Made by a program: the position numbers and the translations under genes
Origin: Chengkuizengella sediminis
Lineage (GTDB): Bacteria; Bacillota; Bacilli; Paenibacillales; KCTC-33759
DNA: 64,000 bases
Assembly (NCBI RefSeq): GCF_010078385.1
Contig: NZ_SIJC01000001.1
Location: 124,001-188,000, forward strand
Reading direction: 5' to 3'
Notes under the pieces: generated by a model
Database searches by the model: none
What the model was told of the DNA's origin: nothing
Seen by the model: only the letters and a program-made list of their open reading frames with translations
Part shown: positions 1 to 9,084 of the stretch, piece after piece
Layout of the letters: each line of letters begins with the position of its first letter
Position numbering within the stretch: the first letter of the stretch is position 1

Positions 1-414
1 AAAAAGAGCACACGCTGCAACACTTGCGATTGATAATCCACCTGGTATATGTCCTACCCATGCATTAGTCAGATTAATAATCCTTTTTGCAACACCTCCT
101 GCTGTAAAAATGTTCCCTGCTAAAATAAATAGTGGAATGGCCATGAGTGTAAAATGACTTAGACCTGAAAATACTTTACCAGCTAAATCAGGCATAGGGT
201 CTGTTGTAAAATAATAAATGGATGCTAGTGATGACAAACCCAAAGATACAGCAATAGGTAACCCCATAAAAAGAAGAAGAAATAATAGTGAAAACAAAGC
301 AAGCCCCATACTATTGATTTGAATGGCATAAATAACACCAAATATTGAAATAAGAATCAGCAAATATGTAAATATTTTGTTTTGAAGCGTGTTTTTATTT
401 TTCGGAGACATCAT
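1..414 (-). CDS. dctM: TRAP transporter large permease DctM, N-terminal part (runs off the window)
   Basis: The minus strand reads open from an ATG at 414 to the window edge, 138 codons without a stop. The translation starts MMSPKNKNTL, then gives hydrophobic segments, LPIAVSLGLSSLAS, and MAIPLFILAGNIFTAGGVAK followed by a VGHIPGGLSIAS stretch. These are typical of the large 12-TM permease of TRAP dicarboxylate transporters, which performs Na+- or H+-driven substrate translocation. It follows dctQ by 32 bases in the order dctP-dctQ-dctM. The N-terminus carries about 20 residues before the usual first helix. Only the first third of the expected roughly 430 residues is visible. Confidence 0.9.
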   Translation of the reverse strand, partial: MMSPKNKNTLQNKIFTYLLILISIFGVIYAIQINSMGLALFSLLFLLLFMGLPIAVSLGLSSLASIYYFTTDPMPDLAGKVFSGLSHFTLMAIPLFILAGNIFTAGGVAKRIINLTNAWVGHIPGGLSIASVAACALF

Positions 415-446
415 CTTCTCTTTATTATTTACTCTTGTGATTGTAT

Positions 447-950
447 TCAAGAACCTTCACCCTCTTCCTGTTTGAACTGATCGATGGTTTTTTTGAAGTA
501 AAGAATTAGTTCTTGTATAAATCGTAAGCTCATTAATCCAAACGATATGGGCACAATAGATTTAGGAATGTACACAGGTATTTCCATTTCAGGTGTCACC
601 TGACCTAACGAATAAAGGATTTGTACATGCTGTATGCCTAATATAGTGATCACCACGCAAAAAAAGATACATAAGCATAAAGCTCCTATACCAATCAACT
701 TTTGTATTGCGAATGGAAACTGTTTCACAATGATGTCAATTCCTATATGGACCTTTTCTCTCACTCCAATCGAAGCCCCGACTAACCCACATGTGATTAA
801 TAAATATATAGAGGCTTCAAAAGAAAAACCTAAAGTCTTGTCAAATATTCTTAATACAATTTCTAAAAATGTGATGAAAACACCTAGAGATAATGCGATG
901 GAGACTATGATTTCTTCCAATTGATTTAAAATGGTATTCCATTTCTTCAA
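447..950 (-). CDS. dctQ: TRAP transporter small permease DctQ
   Basis: This 167-residue protein has four hydrophobic segments (about 13-32, 45-63, 86-106 and 127-146), the usual topology of the DctQ subunit that joins DctM in the membrane. The segment GVREKVHIGIDIIVKQFP is characteristic of the family, in which a charged loop precedes the third helix. The start is a TTG preceded by GGTGAT at a five-base spacing. It lies between dctP and dctM and is presumably co-transcribed with them. Substrate is most likely a C4-dicarboxylate, judged from the linked DctS/DctR-type regulators. Confidence 0.92.
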   Translation of the reverse strand: MKKWNTILNQLEEIIVSIALSLGVFITFLEIVLRIFDKTLGFSFEASIYLLITCGLVGASIGVREKVHIGIDIIVKQFPFAIQKLIGIGALCLCIFFCVVITILGIQHVQILYSLGQVTPEMEIPVYIPKSIVPISFGLMSLRFIQELILYFKKTIDQFKQEEGEGS

Positions 951-997
951 CTGTAATCACCTACAACTTTCCAACCTCACTTTTGTGTGACATTTTA

Positions 998-2098
998 TTA
1001 TTTATCTCTAAGATCTTTTACTGCATTGATGAGATCCGCTCCTACTTCTTCTTCAAACTCATCATAAACAACATTCATGGATTCAATCCAAGCTTGTTTC
1101 TGATCTTCTGTTAAATAATGAATCTCTTCTAACATGTCATCTGCAATAATTTTATCAAGGTTTTCTTGGTTTAACTTTTCTCCATTTTCACGTACCCACT
1201 GTGTTGTTTCATTTAAGGCCATTTCTAACTGTTCACGTACATCATCAGGTAACCCATTCCAAAATTCAATATTTGTAATAACTGCATATCCTAAATATCC
1301 GTGATTACTGATTGTCATATATTTTTGTACTTCATGAAATTTTTTAGAGTAGATATTAGATAGCGTATTTTCCTGTCCATTGATGACACCTTGCTCAAGT
1401 GCACTATATACTTCACTAAATGGCATAGGAGTTGGAACTGCACTCACAGATTCAAACTGAGCTTCTAATACTTTACTAGACATGACCCTGAATTGCTGTC
1501 CATCAAAATCTTCTGGCATATAAAGAGGATGGTCATCTAATGTCATTTGTTTAAAACCATTGTCCCACATTGCAAGTCCAAGTAACTTTTGTTCCGATAA
1601 CATATTAAACAACTTACCGCCAATCTCTTCACTCTCCATAGCAGCCTGAACAGAAGCTACATCATTAAATGCAAAAGGAAAATCAAATATCGTCCACTGA
1701 GGAAAGAGTTTAGATACTTTAGATGTAGATGGAGCAGCTAATTGAACATTGTTTTGTTGTACTGCTGCTAAGACATCATCATCGTTATACAATTGTGAAT
1801 TAGGAAAAATCTCCACTTCAACTCTACCTTCCGTGTACTTTTCAGCTAAATCTTTGAACATGTTTGCAGCTTTACCCTTTGGTGTATCCTCAGCAACTAC
1901 ATGTGAAAATTTAATAACGATTTTTTCTTCCAAAGGTTCTGTAGCTTTGCTAGATTCATCTGATGAGGAATGACTTTCTTCACTTTTTTCTTCCTGTTTA
2001 GATTCTGAGTTTGTATCTTCGGAACGAGCACCACAACCTGCTATAAGCCCCATTACCAAAATTAAAGATACACTAATCCATACCCACTTTTTTAACAT
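998..2098 (-). CDS. dctP: TRAP transporter solute-binding lipoprotein DctP
   Basis: This 366-residue binding protein captures substrate outside the cell for DctQM. It has a lipoprotein signal peptide ending LIAGC, with Cys22 as the acylation site, then a Ser/Glu-rich linker of about 30 residues. The DctP-family domain starts at IKFSHVVAEDTPKGKAA and contains the motifs GLAMWDNGFKQMT, RVMSSKVLEAQF and GQENTLSNIYSKKFHEVQKY. The conserved Arg of the FRVMSS motif normally binds the substrate carboxylate. The start is supported by AGGGGGA seven bases upstream. A perfect cre box lies about 40 bases upstream, so carbon catabolite control is likely. Confidence 0.95.
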   Translation of the reverse strand: MLKKWVWISVSLILVMGLIAGCGARSEDTNSESKQEEKSEESHSSSDESSKATEPLEEKIVIKFSHVVAEDTPKGKAANMFKDLAEKYTEGRVEVEIFPNSQLYNDDDVLAAVQQNNVQLAAPSTSKVSKLFPQWTIFDFPFAFNDVASVQAAMESEEIGGKLFNMLSEQKLLGLAMWDNGFKQMTLDDHPLYMPEDFDGQQFRVMSSKVLEAQFESVSAVPTPMPFSEVYSALEQGVINGQENTLSNIYSKKFHEVQKYMTISNHGYLGYAVITNIEFWNGLPDDVREQLEMALNETTQWVRENGEKLNQENLDKIIADDMLEEIHYLTEDQKQAWIESMNVVYDEFEEEVGADLINAVKDLRDK

Positions 2099-2137
2099 TA
2101 AAAAATCCCCCTATAATAAAATGTATTTTCGTTACAA

Positions 2138-2151
2138 TGATAACGTTTACA
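2138..2151 (-). promoter_or_regulatory. cre box (CcpA site) upstream of dctP
   Basis: On the gene strand the sequence is TGTAAACGTTATCA, which fits the Bacillus catabolite-responsive element consensus TGWAANCGNTNWCA at every defined position. It lies 40 bases before the dctP start and so near the expected promoter. This suggests repression of dicarboxylate uptake when preferred sugars are available. The match is seen directly; CcpA binding is inferred. Confidence 0.75.
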
Positions 2152-2206
2152 TCCTTTAGGGGGAAGAATTAGACCATATTGGACGTTTTGATCTTTTTGT
2201 TCTTTA

Positions 2207-2911
2207 TTATTTTTTCTTGATGAATCTATTGATCGGTCGACCTACTCCACCGTATTGCACATCTAATTCAATTTTATTGATGGCTTTCAGGTATTCTAGA
2301 TATCTGCGAGATGTAACTCTAGCAACCCCAACCCCTTCAGCAACCTCCTCAGCGGATTTTGAATTGTTTTGTTTGTACAAATATTGTTCTATTAGATCCA
2401 AAGTAGCTTTGTTCAATCCTTTAGGCAATTCTATTTCATCATCATTTAGCTCTTGCTCAGAACTTGAAATTTTTTCTTTTGAAAAAAACATTTGATCCAG
2501 CTGTAATTGAGATATCGATTCGTTGATAAGCTTTGATTTATAGGATCTAAAATGATGTAAAGCTTGTTGAATACGATCAAATTTGAAAGGTTTAATAATA
2601 TAATCAATGGCTCCATTTTGTAACATCGTTCGAATCGTTGTTTTGTCATTTGCAGCTGTAACTACAATTACATCTACTTCTTCTTTTTGAGCTCTAATCT
2701 GATAAAGTAGCTCTAGACCATCCACTTTGGGCATAAAAACGTCTAAAATAACAAGGTCTGGTTTGTATTTTTTTATCTTTTTCAAACCATCCTCCCCATT
2801 ATTCGCTGTATCAATGACATGAAATCCTTCTACTTTTTGTATGAATTGCTTATTTACTTCTTGGACCATTGGATCATCTTCAATTAATAATACACTCATT
2901 TGACCATGCAT
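2207..2911 (-). CDS. dctR: Response regulator of the DctR/DcuR (CitB) family
   Basis: The 234-residue protein has an N-terminal receiver domain with the acidic pair E11/D12-D13, phosphoacceptor Asp57 in LVILDVFMP, and Lys107 in IIKPF. A C-terminal helix-turn-helix lies at about 180-225 (SAEEVAEGVGVARVTSRRYL). This layout is the CitB/DcuR/DctR class that activates C4-dicarboxylate or citrate transport genes. It is encoded seven bases after dctS and upstream of dctP on the same strand, so phospho-DctR probably activates dctPQM. AAAGGAG lies 13 bases before the chosen ATG, a long spacing; a second ATG four codons in is possible. Confidence 0.92.
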   Translation of the reverse strand: MHGQMSVLLIEDDPMVQEVNKQFIQKVEGFHVIDTANNGEDGLKKIKKYKPDLVILDVFMPKVDGLELLYQIRAQKEEVDVIVVTAANDKTTIRTMLQNGAIDYIIKPFKFDRIQQALHHFRSYKSKLINESISQLQLDQMFFSKEKISSSEQELNDDEIELPKGLNKATLDLIEQYLYKQNNSKSAEEVAEGVGVARVTSRRYLEYLKAINKIELDVQYGGVGRPINRFIKKK

Positions 2912-2917
2912 TGATAT

Positions 2918-4543
2918 TTATATGCTCCTTTCTAATTTTACAGATGAATTGGTTTCTACTTGTTTCATATCAAACTGAATGGAAAAACTAGTACCCTTAT
3001 TAGGTAATGAATTTACTTTTATTAAGCCTTTCCCTTTTTCAATCATGTTTTTAACCATATATAAACCAATTCCTTGTCCTTCCTCCGCATTTGTTGTGAA
3101 ACCTTCTTTAAAAATTTGCTCTTGGATGGACTCGGAAAATCCGATGCCGTTATCTTCTACAAGAATTTCACAAACTTCATCATTTTGATAAATACTAACA
3201 TAAATTTCTTTGTCTTCTATTTCAACTTTTTGAAGGGCTTTGAAAGCATTTTCTATTAAATTTCCAAGTATTAAAACAAAATCATGATGATCCATGTGAC
3301 TAGGAAAATGCTCTAGTGTACTATTTCTATCAATACTAACCTTTATACCAAGCTCTTTCCCCCTACTTACTTTACTTAAAAGTAAACCAGCGATACTTTG
3401 ATTAGAAATCCTCCTACTTAAAAATCGAGTTAACTCTACCTGCTCTTCAGTTATTTGATAGACATAGTTTAACGCTTGATCTTGTTCACCTAATTGAATT
3501 AACCCTGCAATCGTGTGAAGTTTATTCATATGTTCATGGTTTTGTACTCTCAATGCTTCAACAAAAGCTTTTACACCAGTAAGCTCCTCAGCCATCATCG
3601 TAACTTCTGTGCGATCTTGGAAAACAGCAACTGCACCTACAATTTTTTGATCTACTTTTATTGGTACTCTACTACTCATAATGTTCGTATTTTGTATAAG
3701 TATTTCTTGATTATATATCGGATGTTCTAATTTTAACATTTCAGGTAATTTTGTATCAGGAATCACTTTACGAATCGGTTTTCCTACTACATTACCATGA
3801 ATATGCAACATTTGTTTAGCTTTTTCATTAAATATCGTAATCATTTCATTTTTATCTATCGCGATAACCCCTTCGTTTATCGCGTGGAATGTTGCCGTTC
3901 TTTCCACTAATAATCTAACAATTTCATGAGGTTCTAATTGAAACATTTGTTCCTTGATGTGTTTTGCCAACAGCCAAGCTCCAAATATCCCAAGTAAAAG
4001 CGTTAAAAACATAACAACACCTATTTCGTACTTCACTTCATAGATTGATTCCATATAAGTCGGTAATATATTACCAGCTATGACAACACCAATTTGTTCC
4101 CGTTGTTCATTCATAATTGGAACAAAAGCTCTCATTGAGATACCTAATTCTCCCTTAGCCTTAGAAGCATACGTATGTTCTGCAAATGCAGGTCCTTCAT
4201 CGCTACCATAAGAGATTGTCCCTAACATGGACTGTAAAGGGTGTGAATATCGAATTCGATCATTGTTTAAAACTACGATATAATCCACATTGTTTACTAT
4301 TCTAATTTCTTCAACAACAGGGTAAATCTTTGTCCATCCATAAGGTTCTATCAGATTTTTTTTAATCTCTGGAACTTCTGCAACCGTACGGGCGACAATC
4401 ATGGATCTTTTTTCGATCTCGTCTTCCTTTATACTTTTAATGTTACCCAACACAAAGGTTCCTCCTATAAGTAGAGAAAATAAAACAACACCGAAAGAAA
4501 GAATTGTGATTTTAAGTTGTATAGGCAGTGGGTTCAGTGTCAT
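2918..4543 (-). CDS. dctS: Sensor histidine kinase of the DctS/DcuS/CitA family
   Basis: This membrane sensor kinase (541 residues) has TM1 near 12-33, an extracellular PAS-like domain (about 35-170), TM2 near 173-193, a cytoplasmic PAS domain (about 215-315) and a GHKL ATPase domain with NLIENAFKAL, VEDNGIGF and GIGLYMV. The phosphoaccepting His336 sits in LRVQNHEHMNKLH, the distinctive H-box of the CitA/DcuS family. The reading frame extends 20 codons further upstream, but an AAAGGA box nine bases before the ATG at 4543 supports this start. Extracellular dicarboxylate is the likely signal, perhaps together with the divergently encoded binding protein. Confidence 0.93.
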   Translation of the reverse strand: MTLNPLPIQLKITILSFGVVLFSLLIGGTFVLGNIKSIKEDEIEKRSMIVARTVAEVPEIKKNLIEPYGWTKIYPVVEEIRIVNNVDYIVVLNNDRIRYSHPLQSMLGTISYGSDEGPAFAEHTYASKAKGELGISMRAFVPIMNEQREQIGVVIAGNILPTYMESIYEVKYEIGVVMFLTLLLGIFGAWLLAKHIKEQMFQLEPHEIVRLLVERTATFHAINEGVIAIDKNEMITIFNEKAKQMLHIHGNVVGKPIRKVIPDTKLPEMLKLEHPIYNQEILIQNTNIMSSRVPIKVDQKIVGAVAVFQDRTEVTMMAEELTGVKAFVEALRVQNHEHMNKLHTIAGLIQLGEQDQALNYVYQITEEQVELTRFLSRRISNQSIAGLLLSKVSRGKELGIKVSIDRNSTLEHFPSHMDHHDFVLILGNLIENAFKALQKVEIEDKEIYVSIYQNDEVCEILVEDNGIGFSESIQEQIFKEGFTTNAEEGQGIGLYMVKNMIEKGKGLIKVNSLPNKGTSFSIQFDMKQVETNSSVKLERSI

Positions 4544-4694
4544 GATATTAAGTCCTTTCAAAACTAGTAACTGTTTCAGTAAGTACACTTCTACAGTGAT
4601 CACAAAAACCCTTCTATTGTTTGCTGTATATTATATTGATATTTCAGTATGTTAAACTAGTGGTACCATAGACTTTAAAAACGGAGTGTTGTTC

Positions 4695-5759
4695 ATGAAA
4701 AACTTGATCTACTTTTCCATTGCATTTTTAGTTTTGTTAATTGGTACTTTAACGTTGATATTTAAAATATTTCAAACAGAAGATAAATTAGCTTTTGATG
4801 ATGAGCAAATAGGCTTAAAAGATCAAGTTGTAATCCGTTTTAGTCATGTGGTTGCGGAAAATACACCAAAAGGTTTAGCTGTTCAATATTTTGCAGATTT
4901 AGTCAGCGAAAAAACAGATACTAAAGTAAAAGTTGAAATATTTGCGAATGGAAGTTTATATGAAAATGATGAAGAGGCACTCGATGCTTTAAAACGAGGG
5001 AAAATCCAAATGATTGCTCCAGCCACATCCAAACTAACTACATCTTTCCCTGAGTGGCAATTAGTTGACTTACCCTTTGTATTTCCGTCTTATGAAGCGG
5101 CAAATGAAGCCTTTAATGGCGATATTGGACTGTACTTATTTTCCCTTCTAGAATCTGATCATCTAAAAGGCCTATCGTTTTGGAGTAACGGTTTTAAGCA
5201 AATAACGAGTAATATAGGACCGATTCAGTCACCTAAAGATTTATCCGGTCAGCACTTTCGAATTATGCCTAGTGAATTAATAGAAAAACAATATTCTTTA
5301 CTAGACGTCAATCCAAGTAAAATTCCATTTAATTTAACTTATCAAAGTCTCGAAGATCATATTGTAGACGGTACGGAAAATACGTTATCAAATATTTATT
5401 CAAAAAAGTTTTATAGAGTTCAAAATCATTTAACGATTAGTAATCATGGATTTTTAGGTTATATTGTTTTAATGAATAATGACTATTGGAATCAGCTCCC
5501 TCCTGATATTCAGCAGGTGGTCATTGAATCGATGGCAGAAGCTTCTGAAATGATACAAAAAAAATCAATCGAACTGAATTTACAATCTTTCGAAAATATA
5601 AAAAAAGATTCCGATATTGAAATCTATGAACTTAAGGAAAAAGAAAAGAAACAATGGGTAGAAGAACTCCAGCCTGTATATGAATTATATGAATCTGAAT
5701 TTGACAACGATCTAATAGATGAACTACATAAAATACAAGAAAAGTATGAGGAAGAATGA
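4695..5759 (+). CDS. dctB: Second DctP-type binding protein, probable sensory partner of DctS (DctB-like)
   Basis: The protein is a full DctP-family domain (IRFSHVVAENTPKGLAVQYF, GLSFWSNGFKQITS, GTENTLSNIYSKKFYRVQNH), clearly paralogous to the DctP above. Its N-terminus is a hydrophobic segment with no lipobox cysteine, so it is either secreted or held by an uncleaved anchor. It is transcribed divergently from dctS. In B. subtilis a binding protein next to dctSR, DctB, is needed for dicarboxylate sensing rather than transport; the arrangement here suggests the same role. GGAG at 4683-4686 favours the ATG at 4695 over an in-frame GTG at 4686. The role is inference; the family is secure. Confidence 0.82.
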   Translation: MKNLIYFSIAFLVLLIGTLTLIFKIFQTEDKLAFDDEQIGLKDQVVIRFSHVVAENTPKGLAVQYFADLVSEKTDTKVKVEIFANGSLYENDEEALDALKRGKIQMIAPATSKLTTSFPEWQLVDLPFVFPSYEAANEAFNGDIGLYLFSLLESDHLKGLSFWSNGFKQITSNIGPIQSPKDLSGQHFRIMPSELIEKQYSLLDVNPSKIPFNLTYQSLEDHIVDGTENTLSNIYSKKFYRVQNHLTISNHGFLGYIVLMNNDYWNQLPPDIQQVVIESMAEASEMIQKKSIELNLQSFENIKKDSDIEIYELKEKEKKQWVEELQPVYELYESEFDNDLIDELHKIQEKYEEE

Positions 5760-5776
5760 CCTCATACTTTTCTTGT
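5740..5776 (+). terminator. Terminator overlapping the 3' end of the dctB-like gene
   Basis: A 12-bp perfect stem pairs AAAAGTATGAGG (5740-5751) with CCTCATACTTTT (5760-5771) around an 8-base loop. The 5' arm lies in the last codons and the stop codon falls in the loop. The 3' arm ends in a short T run. Confidence 0.7.
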
Positions 5777-5870
5777 AAATAATATTTATTGAGTACCTGT
5801 TACTTCAGATGATCCATTCTATAAATTTCTTATAAAAAATATGGCGAACAGATATTTCTATTAGCTTGCA

Positions 5871-6548
5871 CTATACCTCTTCACTTCTTTGGGTGAATTT
5901 ATACATACCATGAGAAGCTGGATAAGTATATTTAAACCCATATTTCTCATATAATTTGTCTGCCGGTTCATCCGCGATTAAGCTAACATAGGCACCATCG
6001 GGTGCATGTTCGTCTAAATACGTCGTAAGTTCATTCATAATCAACTTACCAAAACCCTGACCTTGATAGTTAGGATCAACAGCAATATCTACAATTTGAT
6101 AGAAGCAACCTTTATCTCCTATGATTCTACCCATACCGATTAAATCATTATCATAATAGAATGAAATTGCATGAGTTGTATTTTTCAGTCCAAGTTTAGC
6201 TCCTCTTTCACTTTTTTCACTTAATCCTGTAATTTTTCTTAAGTTTTGATAATCTTCTATATCAGGTGAACCTGTATATTTAAGATAAATGTTTTTTTCT
6301 ATTTCGATTGACTGCTTTTTCTTTTTTTCTAACGTCCACAATATGACGGATGTAAGTAGAAGCATAGTCCATACAAAAATATGCAAGAAATAAAAAATAT
6401 AACTATCAGGAGGTTTTAAATCTACAATTACTCCTACACGATTATGAGTATAATAATACATTTGATATATGAAAGAAGAAATAAATATCAATAAAACAAA
6501 TAATGATATGGAAAATTTAAAAATAATAAACTTTCTAAATCTTTTCAA
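5871..6548 (-). CDS. GNAT N-acetyltransferase with an N-terminal two-helix membrane anchor
   Basis: The C-terminal half (about 85-220) is a typical GNAT domain: it has VDIAVDPNYQGQGFGKLIM, the acetyl-CoA pyrophosphate-binding signature (Q/R-x-x-G-x-G/A), and ends LYEKYGFKYTYPASHGMYKF. The first 80 residues form two strongly hydrophobic segments (about 8-28 and 50-72), so the acetyltransferase should be held at the inner membrane face. GNAT enzymes of this subgroup are normally soluble and near 140 residues. The start is placed at a TTG six bases after GGGGGAG; an ATG five codons earlier (6563) lacks a ribosome binding site. The substrate is unknown. Confidence 0.75.
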   Translation of the reverse strand: MKRFRKFIIFKFSISLFVLLIFISSFIYQMYYYTHNRVGVIVDLKPPDSYIFYFLHIFVWTMLLLTSVILWTLEKKKKQSIEIEKNIYLKYTGSPDIEDYQNLRKITGLSEKSERGAKLGLKNTTHAISFYYDNDLIGMGRIIGDKGCFYQIVDIAVDPNYQGQGFGKLIMNELTTYLDEHAPDGAYVSLIADEPADKLYEKYGFKYTYPASHGMYKFTQRSEEV

Positions 6549-6578
6549 TAACCTCTCCCCCATGTTTTAATGCTTCTT

Positions 6579-7445
6579 TTATTCAGTTTTCTCTATCCAA
6601 TTTAACAGTTGATCATATTGCTTTTTAGCATCTTCAATTCCTTGTTCATACAATAGTGTTAGCTTTATTTTATCTTTTTCTAAACGATTTACTTGTAAAG
6701 GTTGTTCAGGTCTGAACACAAAAATGTCACCTTTTTCCTCTAGATGATTAACAAATTGTAAAGTTGCATTGTATTCAATGTGTCGATTTATCATCGTATC
6801 TACTAACCCTTTGTATTTTCGGCGATACCTCGCTTTGAGCATCCACCTAAAACTTGCAGGCTTTTTCTCATATCCTTTATTTCTAGTTAGGATGACGATA
6901 TTTCGTTTATTCCCATCTTCTATAGACTTTTTAAGGGGGATCGGATCAGCGATACCCCCATCTAATAACTTGTAACCCCCATGCTCTACAACTTGAGTAA
7001 TTAAAGGTAAACTAATGGATGCTTTTAATAACGTAAATACATCACTGGGTTCTTCGTTTTTATCAAAATAAATTGGTTTGCCTGTAACGCAATCTGTGAC
7101 AACAATTTTAAAAGTTTGAGGTGAAGAATGAAACGCATCGTAATCAAACGGTTCATGTTTATTGGGTAGTTCATCGAAAATAATATCCATGCCGAACAAA
7201 CTTCTCTTTGTAATTAAATTTCTAACACTGATATAACCTGGATAATCAATGTAATCAATGGTTACTTTTTTATTTCTACCATATTGTTTAGAAATATACG
7301 AGGTAGCATTACATGCTCCAGCAGATGCACCAATGATATAAGGTAATGTAAGCTCCTTCTTAATAAAATAATCCAATATCCCCGCTGTGTAAACGCCCCT
7401 TAATCCTCCGCCTTCAAGCACAAGTCCAATATTATCCAAAGTCAT
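6579..7445 (-). CDS. Patatin-like phospholipase (YjjU/RssA-type)
   Basis: A 288-residue patatin-fold lipid acyl hydrolase. The oxyanion loop is GLVLEGGGLRGVYTAGILDY, the nucleophile elbow is GASAGACN (Gly-x-Ser-x-Gly) and the catalytic Asp lies in LLDGGIADPIPL, completing the Ser-Asp dyad. No signal peptide is visible, so it should act in the cytoplasm or on the inner membrane face. GAGG five bases upstream supports the ATG at 7445. It sits 30 bases upstream of the GNAT gene on the same strand and may share a transcript with it. Confidence 0.88.
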   Translation of the reverse strand: MTLDNIGLVLEGGGLRGVYTAGILDYFIKKELTLPYIIGASAGACNATSYISKQYGRNKKVTIDYIDYPGYISVRNLITKRSLFGMDIIFDELPNKHEPFDYDAFHSSPQTFKIVVTDCVTGKPIYFDKNEEPSDVFTLLKASISLPLITQVVEHGGYKLLDGGIADPIPLKKSIEDGNKRNIVILTRNKGYEKKPASFRWMLKARYRRKYKGLVDTMINRHIEYNATLQFVNHLEEKGDIFVFRPEQPLQVNRLEKDKIKLTLLYEQGIEDAKKQYDQLLNWIEKTE

Positions 7446-7463
7446 CACATCCTCATATAACTG

Positions 7464-9083
7464 TTAGAGTTGATGTTTTTGTTTCGCAGTATCGTAATTA
7501 CCAATATACTTAAATATTTTACCATTTTCAAGCCAGTACGTTTGATCAAAACAACGATTTAATAAATAGCGATCATGAGATACACATAAGATAGTTCCTT
7601 CAAATTGTTCCAATGTCTCCTCTAAAACTTCACGAGAATCAATATCCAAATGATTGGTTGGTTCATCTAAGATGATGAGGTTCATGTTCTGGTTCATTAA
7701 CTGTGCAAGCCTTACTCGCATTCTTTCTCCACCGCTTAACTGACTTACTTTTTTAAAAACTGAATACCCATAAAACATAAATTTGGCTAAAATATGTCGT
7801 GCTTCTGCTTCTGTTACATGAACCTGCTCTCTGAATAAATCAATGAGCCTTCCCTCATGTTGATTTTTAAACACATGTTGAGATAAATAGCCAATTCTAA
7901 CATTCCTACCTATTTGGACTGAACCTTCATCTGGCATTATTTCATCCAGTATCATTTTTAGAAGAGTTGACTTTCCACTTCCGTTGTTACCAATTAAAGC
8001 AATGCGATCTTGATAACGTACTGAAAAAGATAATTCTTTAAAAAGAATATTTTCATTAAAACCTTTTGTGACATTTTCAATCTTCACCACATCTTTGCCA
8101 CTTCGTTCTTTCATTTGAAGATCAAATTTCATTTTTGTATTTTCTAGTTTCGGTTTTTTAATCTTTTCCATACGTTCAAGTGCTCTTTCCATGTTTTTGG
8201 CTCGCTTATACAATTTTGCATTTGGTGGGTTCGCTCGATTTGCCCATTCCCTCAGTTGTTTAATGGTTTCCTTCATTTTTTTGATTTTTTTCTGCTGCTC
8301 TTGAAATGCAGCGAACTGATTTAAAAGTCTTTTTTCTTTTTCATCTACAAAATAAGAGTAATTTCCATGATACAAATGAAGTTCTCCATCTTCTATTTCA
8401 ATGATTTTCATAACGACTTCATCTAAAAAATAACGGTCATGAGATACAATGATGACTGATCCTTGATAGGTTTTCATAAAGCTTTCTAACCATTGTAATG
8501 CTTGAATATCTAGGTGATTTGTAGGTTCATCTAACAATAATAATTCAGGTTTTTTTAATAATATTAACCCCAAACCAATTTTCGTTTGTTCTCCACCACT
8601 ACATTTTGAAAATGGTTGATCCAACAAAGAAGTGATCCCTAAACCATTACAGATCTTCATAAGATCCGCTTCCATTTCGTAACCGCCCAATTTAGTAAAA
8701 ACTTCTTGCATATCCCCATATTGCTTCAATAGCTTTTCTAAATTGTGAACATCTGTTTCCATTTTTTCTTCGATACTTCTCATTATTTTGTTTAACTCGT
8801 TGATCTCTTTAAAAGCTCCACATAATACATCCCTAACGGTATCCTCTTCAACATAAGTTGGAATTTGTTCTAGATAACCAACCTTTGCTTCTTTTTTAAT
8901 ATGAATTTTACCTTCATCACATGACTCAATTCCAGATATGAGTTTTAAAATGGTTGTTTTCCCACTTCCATTCGTACCTACTAAACCGATACGTTCTCCA
9001 TCTTTGACTTCAAATCTTAATTTTTCAAAAATCATGTTTCCACCTAAGGTTTTACTTACATCATGAACTGCACAAATAATCAT
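7464..9083 (-). CDS. ABC-F family ATPase (ribosome-associated, possible antibiotic resistance protein)
   Basis: Two ABC ATPase domains sit in one 539-residue chain without membrane segments, which defines ABC-F proteins acting on the ribosomal E site. Domain 1 has Walker A GTNGSGKTT, signature CSGGEQTK and LLLLDEPTNHLD; domain 2 has GNNGSGKST, LSGGERMR and LIILDEPTNHLD. A charged linker of about 90 residues (near 245-335) lies between them. It resembles YdiF but lacks the long C-terminal extension. The frame continues upstream through an attenuator hairpin, but AAAGGAG before the ATG at 9083 sets the start. The leader (9085-9213) has the form seen in drug-inducible ABC-F genes, so an antibiotic-resistance role is plausible but unproven. 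Confidence 0.85.
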   Translation of the reverse strand: MIICAVHDVSKTLGGNMIFEKLRFEVKDGERIGLVGTNGSGKTTILKLISGIESCDEGKIHIKKEAKVGYLEQIPTYVEEDTVRDVLCGAFKEINELNKIMRSIEEKMETDVHNLEKLLKQYGDMQEVFTKLGGYEMEADLMKICNGLGITSLLDQPFSKCSGGEQTKIGLGLILLKKPELLLLDEPTNHLDIQALQWLESFMKTYQGSVIIVSHDRYFLDEVVMKIIEIEDGELHLYHGNYSYFVDEKEKRLLNQFAAFQEQQKKIKKMKETIKQLREWANRANPPNAKLYKRAKNMERALERMEKIKKPKLENTKMKFDLQMKERSGKDVVKIENVTKGFNENILFKELSFSVRYQDRIALIGNNGSGKSTLLKMILDEIMPDEGSVQIGRNVRIGYLSQHVFKNQHEGRLIDLFREQVHVTEAEARHILAKFMFYGYSVFKKVSQLSGGERMRVRLAQLMNQNMNLIILDEPTNHLDIDSREVLEETLEQFEGTILCVSHDRYLLNRCFDQTYWLENGKIFKYIGNYDTAKQKHQL

Positions 9084-9084
9084 T

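Noticed and set aside
634-924. Plus-strand reading frame opposite dctQ
   Set aside because: It lies wholly antisense to a gene with clear family membership and has no ribosome binding site.
2446-2649. Frame inside the response regulator gene
   Set aside because: Out-of-frame shadow of dctR without its own start signal.
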